Assembly (NCBI GenBank): GCA_021018815.1
Contig: JAITYX010000009.1
Location: 7,442,501-7,506,500 of the forward strand
DNA from: Talinum fruticosum
Lineage: Eukaryota; Streptophyta; Magnoliopsida; Caryophyllales; Talinaceae
Length of the DNA stretch: 64,000 bases
Direction of reading: 5' to 3'
Part shown: positions 45,001-55,688 of the stretch, piece after piece
Position numbering within the stretch: the first letter of the stretch is position 1
Layout: each line of letters begins with the position of its first letter
Notes under the pieces: generated by a model
Databases searched by the model: none
Seen by the model: only the letters and a program-made list of their open reading frames with translations
Told to the model about the DNA's origin: nothing
Position numbers and translations under genes: made by a program

Positions 45001-46200
45001 GGAAGGAGGTTGCGCTCCTAGGCTAACAAGTGAGTTCTTTGCACTCCTCAAGCATCAATCAAAGTGATATGCTTGGACCCTTCTATATTAGCATCGATGA
45101 TGAACCTGGACGGATCGAGCTGCGGATGCGACATACGTCGCGATAGTAATGAGACAGAGTTCCCTTCTAGATTACCCTCTTGACCGAACGTAAGGCCGAA
45201 AATATTATTTTTGGTGAGATTGGTCTAATCTGATGTGGACTGTCCCTTTTGAGGAGGTGAGCTGCCTCCTTTTCCAAAATATAGAAGTCATTGAAGATTT
45301 CTAGACAAGGTACTAGGATACCCTTTTCTTTGATGTAATAGTGCTAAGGAAAACCATAATAAGGAAAGTTATCTCCTTCTCTTAGAAAAGGATACCCTTC
45401 TCTTTGATGTAATAGTGCTCAGGAAAACCATAATAAGGAAAGTTATCTCGTTCTCTCGTAAATTGTCCATTAAGGGTATAAGGAAAGAGCTTAATAGAGC
45501 ATATTATGTGTAGTACAGTCCTCTTTACCTGGATTTCCCACTTGGCTTGGGCTATTTCCTTAGTGGTATGTTGATAGCCTAGTCTAAAGTTACAATTATT
45601 AGTAGGTTCAAGGGGTGGAAAAATAGGGTGGTATGCCCTTCGACCTACAACAAGACTCGTAAAATACCCCTTCCTCTTAAGCATCGATTGGATACTAAGG
45701 TTTCCATAAGGGTTAAAGGTAAAAGGTTCTTCATCCCTTTCTAAGGCAACGACAGTTTGAAATCCATACAATTCTTCATCATTAGCATCGCGCTCGATCT
45801 CTACTATGGAATCTTTAGAAGTGATAGTAGCACAAAGATTATTCCCGTTGACAGCTTATGACCTGACCTTTGATGATCATTTTAACCTTCGATGTAGTGT
45901 AGAGGGCACTACTCGATGATCATGCAACCAAGGGCATCCTAGAAGCGCATTGAAAGTAGATAGGATATCTAAGACTTGGAATTCAATATTCCTCTCCACC
46001 GGCCTTACATTGATTGGTAAGATCATTGTTCCTAAGACTATTCTTTTAGAATTATCGTATGCTCGAAGATGAACAGTTTGCTTAGAGATTTGTTGCTCCC
46101 TAATTCCTAATCTCTTAGTAGTTCGCCGAGGACACACGTTAACTTCCAATCCATTGTCTACTAAGGTTAACGGAACAAACTTGTTAATCCAAGTTACGAG
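42005..46200 (-). pseudogene. pol (protease, RT, RNase H, integrase) of Tat element E
   Basis: From right to left: protease site LTLVDNGLEVNVCPRRTTKR near 46165-46115 (Asp-Asn-Gly, as in D); a linker with RLGYQHTTKEIAQAKWEIQ near 45590-45530; RT with DFRDLNKASPKDNFPLPRID (about 44393-44334) and GHALLSFMDGYAGYNK; the catalytic YxDD motif is lost in a frameshifted stretch near 44150. RNase H ends with FTYLPRNDNQFADALAKLA (about 43000-42945). Integrase follows: a zinc-binding remnant (about 42690-42540), then the core with GGHEFVLVVIDYFTKW-like sequence near 42400 and PHRPKTNGAIEATNKNIKQ near 42180-42125. The end resembles LxGxRTxxRxxxGATP but is frameshifted (about 42075-42010). Many stops. Confidence 0.75.
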
Positions 46201-48058
46201 TTAAATAAAGGGCATTGTTATGTGCAATGCCTTCTTTTTGAAGATCCTTCGATCAAAAGTAATGGTTCCATCCCAGTGTCAACCAATCATACTCGCTTTC
46301 TCGGCGTGGTTTGGGAGAAACTTCAATCTTACCGAGTGCATCGATTAAAGCTTGTCTATGTTTCCGGGAAGCAAATATTAATTGCAAGATAAAAATTTTA
46401 GCTTTTAATTTATGGAGTTGCTTAAGTATTGGGTTTTCTTCCTTTGTAGCTTCGCATTCTTTTGGGGCTTCCCGAGTCTCAGTATGGACCCAAGGGTGCG
46501 TTGTGCTGACCTAATCTAGTCAAAAACTTAATAGCAGGATTCTTAGTGTTTCCCAAAAGTCTTCTTCTAAGGGTGGTGTGCCCTAGAAGTCATTACTATT
46601 GTCTGTCATCATCTCCCATTTCGTAGACATCTTCTTCATCACTTACCCACGGCCCTGGACTTATGGATCCAAGTGACGGTAGATTAAGAAGTAGTTGTGA
46701 CTCATTAACATATCGGATCAAGATACAAGGATCCCACCTGACCTTGTATGGGTTCAACAAAGATGGCTAAGGTGCCACTAAAAGGGTTTTTGTTATTACT
46801 TGTTCCGGACAACCTTATGCAGGGGTAATTGGGCCATTTCGAAACATATCTTGTAGTTTGTTCTTGAATTTCCAACACTGTTCAATATCGTGTCCTCGTG
46901 CATAATTGTATTTGTAAAATTTTACCGCGTCTCAATTCTTAAACTGTTTCGCGGTTTTTGATTCTACACTAATAGGTGGCAACTCTATTTTCCCGTTCTT
47001 CAAGAGACGATCAAGGGCTTAAGCATAAGTAGAATCCATAGGAGTGTAGTTAGTGTACCTGCTGAGGGCATTGACATCCGCACCTCTAGTAGCATTGCCA
47101 AGCATTGGAGGTTCTCTTATCATTGGAATGATAATTACCTGTATATCCAGTCGCGACTTTTGTGGTCGCGGTGGATAATTCTTCTTCTATTAGCATGCCA
47201 ACATCTCCGAGGGTTGAAACGTTTATCATGGGTAGGAATTTGAGGTGCCGATTATAATTGGGTTAAAGGTTCTTCACGATAATGCGAACTTGATCTTTCT
47301 CGGAGGGTCGGTCAACCATGTGGGCTGCCTTTACTCTCCATCTCGGTCAGGAAATCAGTGAAGCTTTCCTTCTCACCTTCTTTAATTAACTCCAAGTCTC
47401 TAAGAGTGACAGTAGATCCGTGTTATAAGAGTATTGATGGAGGAACTCCTTTCACAAATCTATCCAATTGGCAACTCGTGAGTGGATCAACCACGTTGTA
47501 CAACTTCATGACATCAGTATCAAATGTCCAGGGAAGATGATGTGGTAAGTGTTTTTAGGAATGTTCTTAAGAGTAATTGCTCCCAAGAAGTTGCATACGT
47601 GATGATGGGGATTCTCGAAACCTTTGAACTTAATATCGGACATGGTAAACTTAGCAGGTAGTTTACCTTTACGAATGAAGTGAATCACTTATGATCGAAA
47701 TAACGATTGCTGAACATGGATGACTCCCTTAACATCTGATTTATATGTGAATCAAACCGAGTTTTGGATTCGAGCTTAAGGGATTCATGCTTGGGACTAT
47801 CCGGAGAAGATTGGAGGGGTGGAGGTGGTATAACCAAAGCCATTTCCTTTTCACACGCTTAGCTTCTTTAGCCTCTGCTCTTCTCATATGTTCAGCTTCC
47901 TCATCTCTCTTACTAGCCTCAATAGCCCTTATGATTTCCTTAAGATATCTTAATATAGAGGATATATGTTCCTCTTGGTCACTCAACTTGGTTTCCACCT
48001 TAGCTATATTCTCATTAAGCATACTGAGGTTAAGATATTGTTTGAGATTGGGATCCAT
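46201..48058 (-). pseudogene. gag and gag-protease linker of Tat element E
   Basis: The start MDPN at 48058 is shared with D. The N-terminal coiled coil is well kept (LSMLNENIAKVETKLSDQEE, about 48034-47975), followed by a Lys/Arg-rich segment, a Pro-rich linker and capsid-like sequence (KFTMSDIKFKGFENPHHHV, about 47658-47602). Later come a zinc-knuckle remnant near 46920 and NNKNPFSGTLAI near 46800. A linker (46760-46210) leads to protease. The N-terminal coil is open for over 100 codons; the rest is broken. Parallel decay at other positions in D means the two are independent copies. Confidence 0.75.
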
Positions 48059-48499
48059 TGGAGGGCAACTCTTTTTAGGTACTTGTTTTAGAACAAGGAG
48101 CGGATTCTGACGTTGTAGTATGCACCGAAGCTTGTCATACCGGTGTAGACCGCGGTGTAGAAAGAAATGATGATGTGCTGGACTCCTTGGCTAGACGTTC
48201 TAATCTTTTAGAGCTTGGATTCGAAGATACTCGTTTGCTCGTAGAATTCCCTACTCGTGCGATCCAAAGGATGAGGTTTAGGACCATGTGGAAGAATATC
48301 ACTTTTAAGAGGAAGGGACTCAAGCGTAAGACCGGAAGAGACGAAGGATGCTTTTATTTGGATGCACATAAAGAATGCAATGATGACATGATATGATGAA
48401 TGACTTAATAAAATGCTTCCTATATGATAATGCATTTTCTTATTTGAGATGGAGTTTAGACTAGATGCAAAATAAGAGGGACATACCTACCTATCCTAA

Positions 48500-48735
48500 T
48501 ATGAAATGATTTTTCTTTCTAGGCTAATGCAAATTATCTTACTTAATATGAGATAATTTTATTTGGCTAATATAAGTGAAGTCGTCTAATATGAGATGAT
48601 TTTATTTGGTTAATGCAAATGGACTCACCTAATACGAGATCATTTTATTTGGCTAATGCAAATGGACTCACCTAATATGAGATCATTTTATTTGGCTAAT
48701 GCAAGTAGACTTATCTAATATGGGATGATGCAAAA
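48500..48735 (-). repeat. Leader tandem repeat of about 43-bp units (E)
   Basis: Repeated AATATGAGATGATTTTATTTGG with TAATGCAAATGGACTCACC is the reverse of the array in D (32498-32735). About five units are recognisable. Confidence 0.8.
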
Positions 48736-49240
48736 TAAAATGTGACAATGCAAAAGAAAATAAAAGGATTGGACAATAAGAAAAGGGAACTTCTGGTAAG
48801 GCCCTTTCACAAATACCAACTACTTAGGCTATTAGAAAGATAATTTTGGATGACATGAAAAAATACAAACAATGGACTAACCTATTAGGGAAAAAAGGCA
48901 TTTTGACTTTTGGCTAAATGCTCATAATGGACTCGACTCAGAAAATTTATTAAAGTGTTTTATTTTCACCAATGCAAGGGTCTAAATTAAGCATTCCTCA
49001 CCTATTCCTAAATACTCACAAGTAAAAGATTAAAAACAAACACATTCATCCAAGCATACAAATGAAGTCCGAGGGAAAACCTAGAAGCCCAAAAGTTCTA
49101 TGGCCCGAGAGTTCAAGAGTCCGAATACATGGTAACACGTATTCCGAAAATTTGGTCCCCCCGGGTTGCACTGGATAAGGATACCAACCAGAATTATAAT
49201 TGATTTACATGTTTTACCCTCTTAATAATCGATTTATCCC

Positions 49241-49255
49241 CGAGTGGAGTCACCA
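49241..49255 (-). other. Primer-binding site of Tat element E
   Basis: On the minus strand TGGTGACTCCACTCG follows the LTR end (CCTAAAG). It matches the site in D with a few changes. Confidence 0.55.
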
Positions 49256-49256
49256 C

Positions 49257-50944
49257 TTTAGGAACCACGGCCAGTCGGGGCCCGCCAAGCTTCCTCACAT
49301 GTGTCGGGTCTCTTTTTCAAAGATTGATTTGGAAGATTGTTTTAGAAAGTCGATTTTAGAATGTGGTGATGAACTTTTACTAAGATTTCCGAATTTTATT
49401 AAATACGATTTAAAGCCAACTAAGCAAAGTTGAATGGCAATTTTATGAACCTTTTTATTTTAGTAATTATTTTACAAGTCTCGGGATCTTATTTTCTAAT
49501 TAAGGAGTAAATGATATTAGGGTTATGATTCTGTCAGTAGGGCTTTAGGGCCGATTGGTGTGAAAACACCAGCCTGGACCGAAGTCACAGCCGCTACCCC
49601 CATGGTGCTGGGCACAACCTACACCGGGGAAGACAAGGCTACGATCAGAGGCCGTGGCTGGTGAAGCCAGCCTCGGCTGTCGCCCGAGAGGCAAATCGAG
49701 AACCTAAGATCATTTTTCCTGCAAACGTAAAGCACCGAGATGTGATTTTGCGTAGAATAATACATAAAATAAGGGAGTCGCTAGTCGAGCTTTTAAGAAG
49801 GGATAAATCCCTCCATTCCGCATGTCCGATGATGACCGTTACTAGTTTGAGTAGTGTATTAATAAATATGTAAGAAAACAAGCATACAACATACAAAACA
49901 AAATTAAAGCGACCAAAACATAACAAGGAAAATGATAAAGAAAAGCGATAAAAGAAAGAAAAGCGGAAATAAAATATTACATCGATCGAGAAGGAAATTC
50001 AAGCGATTACATCTCTTAAACCACAATATAGAAAGCAAATAAAACTGAAATAAATATAATCATTCGAAGGTTGAAATACGGCCCTTAAGTTGTCCCACCT
50101 TACCGATCTGGATCTCCTTGCCGAATCTTGCGATGTAATGGCGACAATCTAAAGAAAATCGCTAGTTTTGTGAATTGTGTTTAGGTTATGGCAATGATCA
50201 GTTGAATCATTGCCCGGAGATCGAATAATCGAATATTCTTTAGCTCTTTGCATGGATTCAACGGTAAAAGATGAAAGTTTATAGAAAATTCGGCAAAGTA
50301 AGGGTTTGATGAGAGTATTCAAGTTAGCTTTCAACGACGTGATGCTAAGGCAGGAAGCCATATGGGAATGAGAGCTAAGACTCTCTATTTATAGGAGACG
50401 ACCTAGGTCATAAATGACCCAAGGTTTGCCTCTTATCAGCCGGTCCAAACAGTTGAAATAAAACCGGGTCATTCCTTAAGAGATAGAACCGGATTAGAAG
50501 ATGATAAACCCGGATATAACCGAGTTAAAGGAAGGAGGCGGGCGCCGCCAGTCGGACCCTCCTAGGGTTTCATGTCTTAGTTGTGTTTCCAAGGATTCTC
50601 CATGCTCAAAACGCAGCGTTCTACCGTGCTTCTAGAAGGCAAGGCGTCAACCACGATGTTGTTTAGAGGGGAAAACTTCTAGCCTCATGTGAACTGTGTT
50701 GTGAAGCTTAAAACACTCGCACTTTGATGCTCCCGAACATGAAATGCAATGCTTCAACGTCGTCTTCGTGTCTTCGGCTCCTTGTCTATCTTGGACAAAA
50801 GTAGAATGCGATATTCTATACTTGGAATTTCCCAGCACACATCATGGGACTCCACAATCTCTAAAGGCTCGGCCGGCTCTTGGACGGTCCGAAAGAAAAG
50901 AGAATTTGTGGATCAATCCAAGGCAAAAGGCTATTTAAGGCCAA
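49257..50944 (-). repeat. 5' LTR of Tat element E, outer end missing
   Basis: The order matches LTR D from about 29950 to its end. A TATA box is at 50386-50393 (minus strand). The internal PBS-like site of D is present but changed (TAGCGACTCCC on the minus strand near 49781). The first 150 or so bases of the LTR are missing where Sirevirus F begins. Confidence 0.7.
50386..50393 (-). promoter_or_regulatory. TATA box of the Tat LTR (E)
   Basis: On the minus strand CCTATAAATAGAGAG is identical to the motif at 30491 in LTR D. It would drive transcription leftward, toward element D. Confidence 0.6.
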
Positions 50945-51369
50945 AATCCAATGAGTCCGAGTCACTTAGAATAGAGAATGAGCAACCGAAAAGGAAGCTC
51001 AATGAGTCTCAAAAGTTGGTTTTTAAAACTCGCTCAAGGTCGGAAAAACCTTGATCTTTTACTTGGCTCTTAGTGTGTTTTATTCAAAAAGAAGGTCTTG
51101 GTTACAATGTCGAAGAGGAATGTAATTCCTACTCGGATGCTTTCAAAACTTATTCTAGAACTGTAAAGTTTAGGAAGGTTGAACATGCTCCCATTCAATC
51201 TAATGAAAAGAGGACTCAACACGGACCAATTTACGGAAAAAGCCTTCTTCACTTGTTTATAAAAGAATAGATTTTTAAAGAAAAGAGTCACGGACTCGGT
51301 TTCTAAAAGAAGACTCGAATCGGATCAAACCTAAAATTATTCAAATCGCATTCCCAAAAGCGCTTTTCT
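50945..51369 (+). pseudogene. gag C-terminal coiled-coil segment of Sirevirus F
   Basis: SESLRIENEQPKRKLNES and QKEGLGYNVEEECNSYSD match J (58575-58760). The stretch KVEHAPIQSNEKRTQHGPIY aligns with KAEHGPIHKNERRTEPRPAY in J. Stops at 51052 and 51268. The frame continues past CACTA 3. Confidence 0.7.
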
Positions 51370-52887
51370 CACTACAAAAAAGATATCATTTACGACCATA
51401 AATTACGACGAGATACTATTCTGGTCACAATAAATTAACTTATTACAATGAGATGTAAATCTCGTTGTAATATTGATAAGCATTTACAACGAGACGTTAA
51501 ACTTGTCGTGAGTGTAAGCCAATCTCGTTGCGAAAAACCATTTTGCCTAGGGCTTCCGCTTTGAACTCTTTCTTTTGCCGAGCATTCCTCCCTCTTCGTT
51601 TTCGCTACTTTTAGGCACCAAATAACCCTCCCCCACGCCTCACTTTCTATCTCTTCTTCTTCATGCCATGAACAACTCCATTCCCCCTCAACTCTCGTCT
51701 CTCTCTTCCTTTTCATGCCTCAACCCTCTTTCTTCTCTCCCCACCTGTAGTTCTCTCTCTCTTCTCGGCCCTTATTCATTCGTTCCCCCTCAACTGAAAT
51801 TGTTGTCACTGGATTCATGACATGAGCATCTAGGGTTTTAAGGGAGGTTTTAAAGAGGAAGAGGAGCACAACGAGAAGGGAGACAGTGAGAGCTTCGATT
51901 TCCAGAAGGGAGATAAGTGACGATGAAAAACGAGATAGAGCGAGACCGGGAGAGCAAAGGACGGTGGTAGCAAGTTCAAGTTCGGTTTTCATTTTCTTCT
52001 TCTTCAAATTTCAGTTTTAGATGTCAATTTTTTGTAATTGGTTCAGTTTGAAGTAAAATTCGAGTCACAATTTGGTTGAATTTTCGGTTATTGAGTTCAT
52101 TTGAGTTTTTGGCTCGAAGATTGGTTTGTGAATTTGCCGATATTGAATATGTTCGAACCTATATTCGGCCCTGATTCATTCAATTTGTAATTGGTTCGTT
52201 CTCTTTCTCTTGTTCACTGACTTCATCTCTCCCTCCCTCCCTCGGCACAATTTTCAGGCCTGGCCATATTTTACTGTTCTAATTATTCTTGTTTACAAAC
52301 CCAAAATTGTTTGTGGTGTTTTTTTGCTGTTATAATTTTCCAAGTTCTAAAGTTCAATGAGGACTTGACCAAGTTGTGGTGAGTTGATGAACCACACCTC
52401 ATGGCTCAGGTGTGAGTTTCTGATTTCTACCATTTTTTTTCTTTAGTAATTATAGCCTCTCCAATTTGTGAAATTGAAATTGGAATTTTGGCTTTGAGGT
52501 GTCAGCTTTGGCTATGGATTTCCACGTGTCTTCTTGGCGCCAAATATACTTTAAAAGTCTTCAATTATGGTCCTAAGGACCTTCATGTTGCTAATTTTCT
52601 TGGTAATTGTTATGTTATTTAACGATGGTAGTTTTGTGGGACAAAGTATCGATAGTTGACTATATTTTTCTAGAGTGTGCTTGTGGTGGTGTTTAAGGGG
52701 AGACGGTGAATGGGTCACAACCATAACAAATACATATTGAGGTGAAAGGATCTTTTTATAAGGGAAATACTACTCACAGGTTTGAACCTAATAAGATGAT
52801 CTGAATGGAACTGTCTAACTTTGATGCCTAAAATACAAGTTTAGCTAGAGCTCAGTCTTATAAAAGAAACATAGAATAGAGAAGCAA

Positions 52888-52890
<3 letters not shown>

Positions 52891-52931
<41 letters not shown>
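52891..52931. repeat. (GA)n microsatellite
   Basis: An uninterrupted run of about 20 GA units within CACTA 3. Such runs are common in plant 5' untranslated regions, which fits captured gene DNA, but this is weak support. Confidence 0.95.
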
Positions 52932-52934
<3 letters not shown>

Positions 52935-53299
52935 TGTATAGGGATGTGATGGTGGTGGTGGCCTCTGGAAAAGTAGCCAGTAGTGACAGCAACTCAATGT
53001 TGCCAAAGTGCACTTAGTGTTACATGTAATTTAGTTCCTGCCTCCTGTATGTAATGGGAACATAATACACATAATTTGTAGTCCCTCTCTCTCTCAGCCT
53101 GGAAATGCTTTGTAATTTTGTGAAATCTGTGCATCTCGTTTCCTTTTACGATTCATAATTATAATAGTGGTCCACCTTTCTTCTTCATTCTAGCTTCTTC
53201 TTTTCTTTTGAAAAGATATGGATAGATGAGATTGCCTCACTCCAATTTTGACATTGTAAAGAATTGATGTTGATAATTTTTCTTCCCTTCCTTTGTCAC

Positions 53300-54170
53300 C
53301 TTTTGCTATGAAGCGATACATTCTCACAAGGGTACTTACTTTGCACTGGGAACAACTGCAATCCTTGCATACAGCAAATTGAAGATCGATACTGAAGGCG
53401 AATCATTGCTGATACACACTTTTATTCGTTGGTGCTGTGATTTGCATTGTGGTATCCTTCCTCTAATGTAAAATATATGAGTCCTTTTAATTTGATGTAT
53501 GTTGAATGACATCATTCCCAGTACTAGTGAAGGATTGGGCATTCAATTCATTGATCAATTAGACTTTGCTAGTCTGCGTTGCATTGTGTTTCTTGGTTAT
53601 AGAAGTTAGACTTTGCTATGTATCAGAATGGAGGGCTCGGACCATATATAGTGCTGTGTATACTGACTGGTTGGCTTTTTCGGGGCTGCAGGTGCCCTTG
53701 TCAAAGATGGAATGGTGGGCGACATGTCTTTTATGTCGCTCAAATTTATGCAAGTAGGTAATTTTGTTAGAGGGGGAAAGCACATTCTCACAGTTGGTGC
53801 TACTTTCTTGGGTTGGATTGGGATTGTTAAGTGTTACTAATTTACAGTTGAATGCTTTAGGTTCTTTCCTAGCTTTCCTCACGGTGATCACTTTGTCCAT
53901 ATTGTATGCTTTTGAAACTGCAGCACATTGTGCATTTTTATTATGTTGTGCTTTATTGTTTCTAAATGCTTCCCTTTTATTTGAATTCTTTCTTGTTGAA
54001 CTTTTTGTGGCTGAAATTGGTGTGTTCTTTATCTTTTGCATCTACTTTTTGCCCTTTTAGGGAGTTGTCTTTCTTTGTATTCATTTCTTTATTTTATTTC
54101 ACATTATCCAGGTGCATAAGATGGAGTATTTCGAAGATCAACACTATTTTAGGATTGCAAGTATAATTAA
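53300..54170 (+). other. Possible captured host-gene fragment inside CACTA 3
   Basis: Two short stretches look like exons. Around 53318-53405 the frame reads SHKGTYFALGTTAILAYSKL and continues with KIDTEG. At 53692-53752 an acceptor (GGGCTGCAG) precedes ALVKDGMVGDMSFMSLKFMQ, ending at a donor-like AAG|TAGGTA. The later 53764-54058 stretch is an open, strongly hydrophobic plus-strand frame of 98 codons that may be chance. I do not recognise the gene. Confidence 0.35.
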
Positions 54171-54806
54171 GGATTTATTAGCATGATATTTTAGATCTTA
54201 TTATATACATAAGATCTATATACATTGCCTATATGTTGGATTAGTTATTAAATTTGAATGTATCAGTATTATTTATTTTTATTAGTAAAATTTGTTTGAT
54301 TTTTCTTTATGTGTCATAGTTTTTCATTATGTTTTAAAAGTTCAACTTTGAACGGACTCATAACAATTAGTTAAAAGAATATTTTTTGAATGCGTAACGA
54401 TTAGTTATAAAAAATTTTCACAGGCATCCTACTGGTAATAATAATATTTACAATAAGCAATATATAATACAAGAAAATATTACAATTGCAACCAATCTCA
54501 TTGTAAATAACTATAACAAAGACAATGAGACAAAACTTTCATCGAAAATAACTATAACAATAACAAGACGAAAATCTCGTTGCAAATAGATTCACATTGG
54601 CGACAAGTTACACATCTTGTCGTTAAAGCCGCATTTGGCAACGAGCCACCAAATCCGGTTGTAAATCAAGCCCACTCATTCGCGACCAAATATTTTGCAA
54701 CGAGTGGCGACCATGCGGAAATCTCGTCGCCAAAGGCTTTTACAACGAGTTTTAGGAGCTATTACAACCAGATTTCTCATTGTAAATGATAACTTTTCTT
54801 GAAGTG

Positions 54807-55688
54807 TCCTTAGAGAAAGACCACAATAAAGACGAGTTACTTGGTTTCTAAGAGGAATAAGGAGGGTTAATTTATTTCTATTTTTCAAGTTACTCAAAAC
54901 GGAAGGGTAACTGGTACATAGATAGTGGCTACTCTCGCCATATGTCCGGAGATTCAAAACTCTTCTAAGATTTAGAGGATTTGAAGGGAGGAAAAGTCAC
55001 ATTTAGAGATAACAAGTAAGGCCAAGATAATAGGGATTCGAAAGATTTGTGAAGAAAACAACTCAGTCAGTCCAATATATTTATCCAACGGCTTAAGTAC
55101 AATCTCCTTAGCATTTCTCGGCTATGTGACAAAGGACAAGAGGTAAGGTTCACGGACCAAATGCTACATTTCTAATGTAGTCACTAAAGAGACAAAGCTC
55201 TCGGGTTTGAGGTTAGGTAACACTTATACTATCCCTATTTCGATTCTAGTCAAAATTTATCATGCTTGAAAGTATCTTTGAATGATGATTCATGGACATG
55301 GCATTGTAGACTAGGCCATATTAGCATGCATACCATCAAGAAACTTACGTCTCATGGATTGGTTAGGGTTTACCTAATTGTGCATTTGTGAAAGAAAATC
55401 TTTGATGCATACACAAAAGGAAAGCATGCCGGATCATCTTTTAATCCAATCAAAACCGTGTCTACACCCAATGTGCTTGAGCTAGTTCATATGAATTTTT
55501 GTCGTGAAATTCTTGTGCAAAGCTTAGGACGTAAATCATATGTGCTTGTTATTGTTAATGATTATTCATGATTTACCTGGGTCTGTTTTCTAAGGAACAA
55601 AAATGAAGCCTTCAAAGTGTTCACTATGATATGTAAGAAAATTCAAGTCGAGTCTCGGACTCGGATTATGGGGATTCGAACCGACCAA
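54807..55688 (+). pseudogene. pol 5' part (protease to integrase start) of Sirevirus F
   Basis: The protease site NWYIDSGYSRHMSGDSKLF lies at about 54910-54966. GAG-pre-integrase sequence follows (WTWHCRLGHISMHTIKKL, about 55298-55352). Integrase begins with VHMNFCREI, where J has LYMDLCGEI, so the first catalytic Asp is changed to Asn, and then SYVLVIVNDYS (55536-55568). A stop at 55569 and earlier frameshifts break the frame. It ends shortly after QVESRTRI at the LTR of J. Confidence 0.75.

Larger units (their letters stand above)
42005..50944 (-). mobile_element. Tat-type Ty3/gypsy element E, 5' LTR to integrase
   Basis: Read on the minus strand this is a 5' LTR missing its first 150 or so bases, a primer-binding site, a leader with the 43-bp tandem repeats, gag, protease, RT, RNase H and integrase. 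It is the inverted counterpart of element D and goes further, through integrase to about 42005. No 3' LTR is found between it and element D. If the plus-strand PMD/DUF7745 pair at 37269-41896 belongs to E, it would be an antisense module between pol and a lost 3' LTR. Confidence 0.8.
51370..54806. mobile_element. CACTA transposon 3, non-autonomous, different family
   Basis: The element is 3437 bp. Left end CACTACAAAAAAGATATC; right end, reversed, CACTTCAAGAAAAGTTATC; both continue into ATTTAC. Flanking bases are TCT and TCC, a 3-bp TSD with one change. Element J has the uninterrupted site (near 58990, 'TTTTTCCTCAGAAAAGACCAC'). Subterminal repeats are CAACGAGA/TCTCGTTG types at 51430-51535 and 54490-54780, quite unlike the GCGACGGAA repeats of CACTA 1 and 2. 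No transposase is recognised inside; the interior looks like captured or unrelated DNA. Confidence 0.85.
50945..55688 (+). mobile_element. Sirevirus-type copia element F, middle part
   Basis: The fragment begins in the coiled-coil part of gag and runs through protease and the GAG-pre-integrase region into the start of integrase, in parallel with element J (58570-59860). CACTA 3 splits it at 51369/54807. Its left end is a truncation against LTR E; its right end stops where the 5' LTR of J begins, so J probably inserted into F. Confidence 0.75.

Noticed and set aside
53616..54041. Minus-strand frame of 141 codons in CACTA 3
   Set aside because: Lys/Asn/Thr-rich mirror of the hydrophobic plus-strand stretch; no motif.
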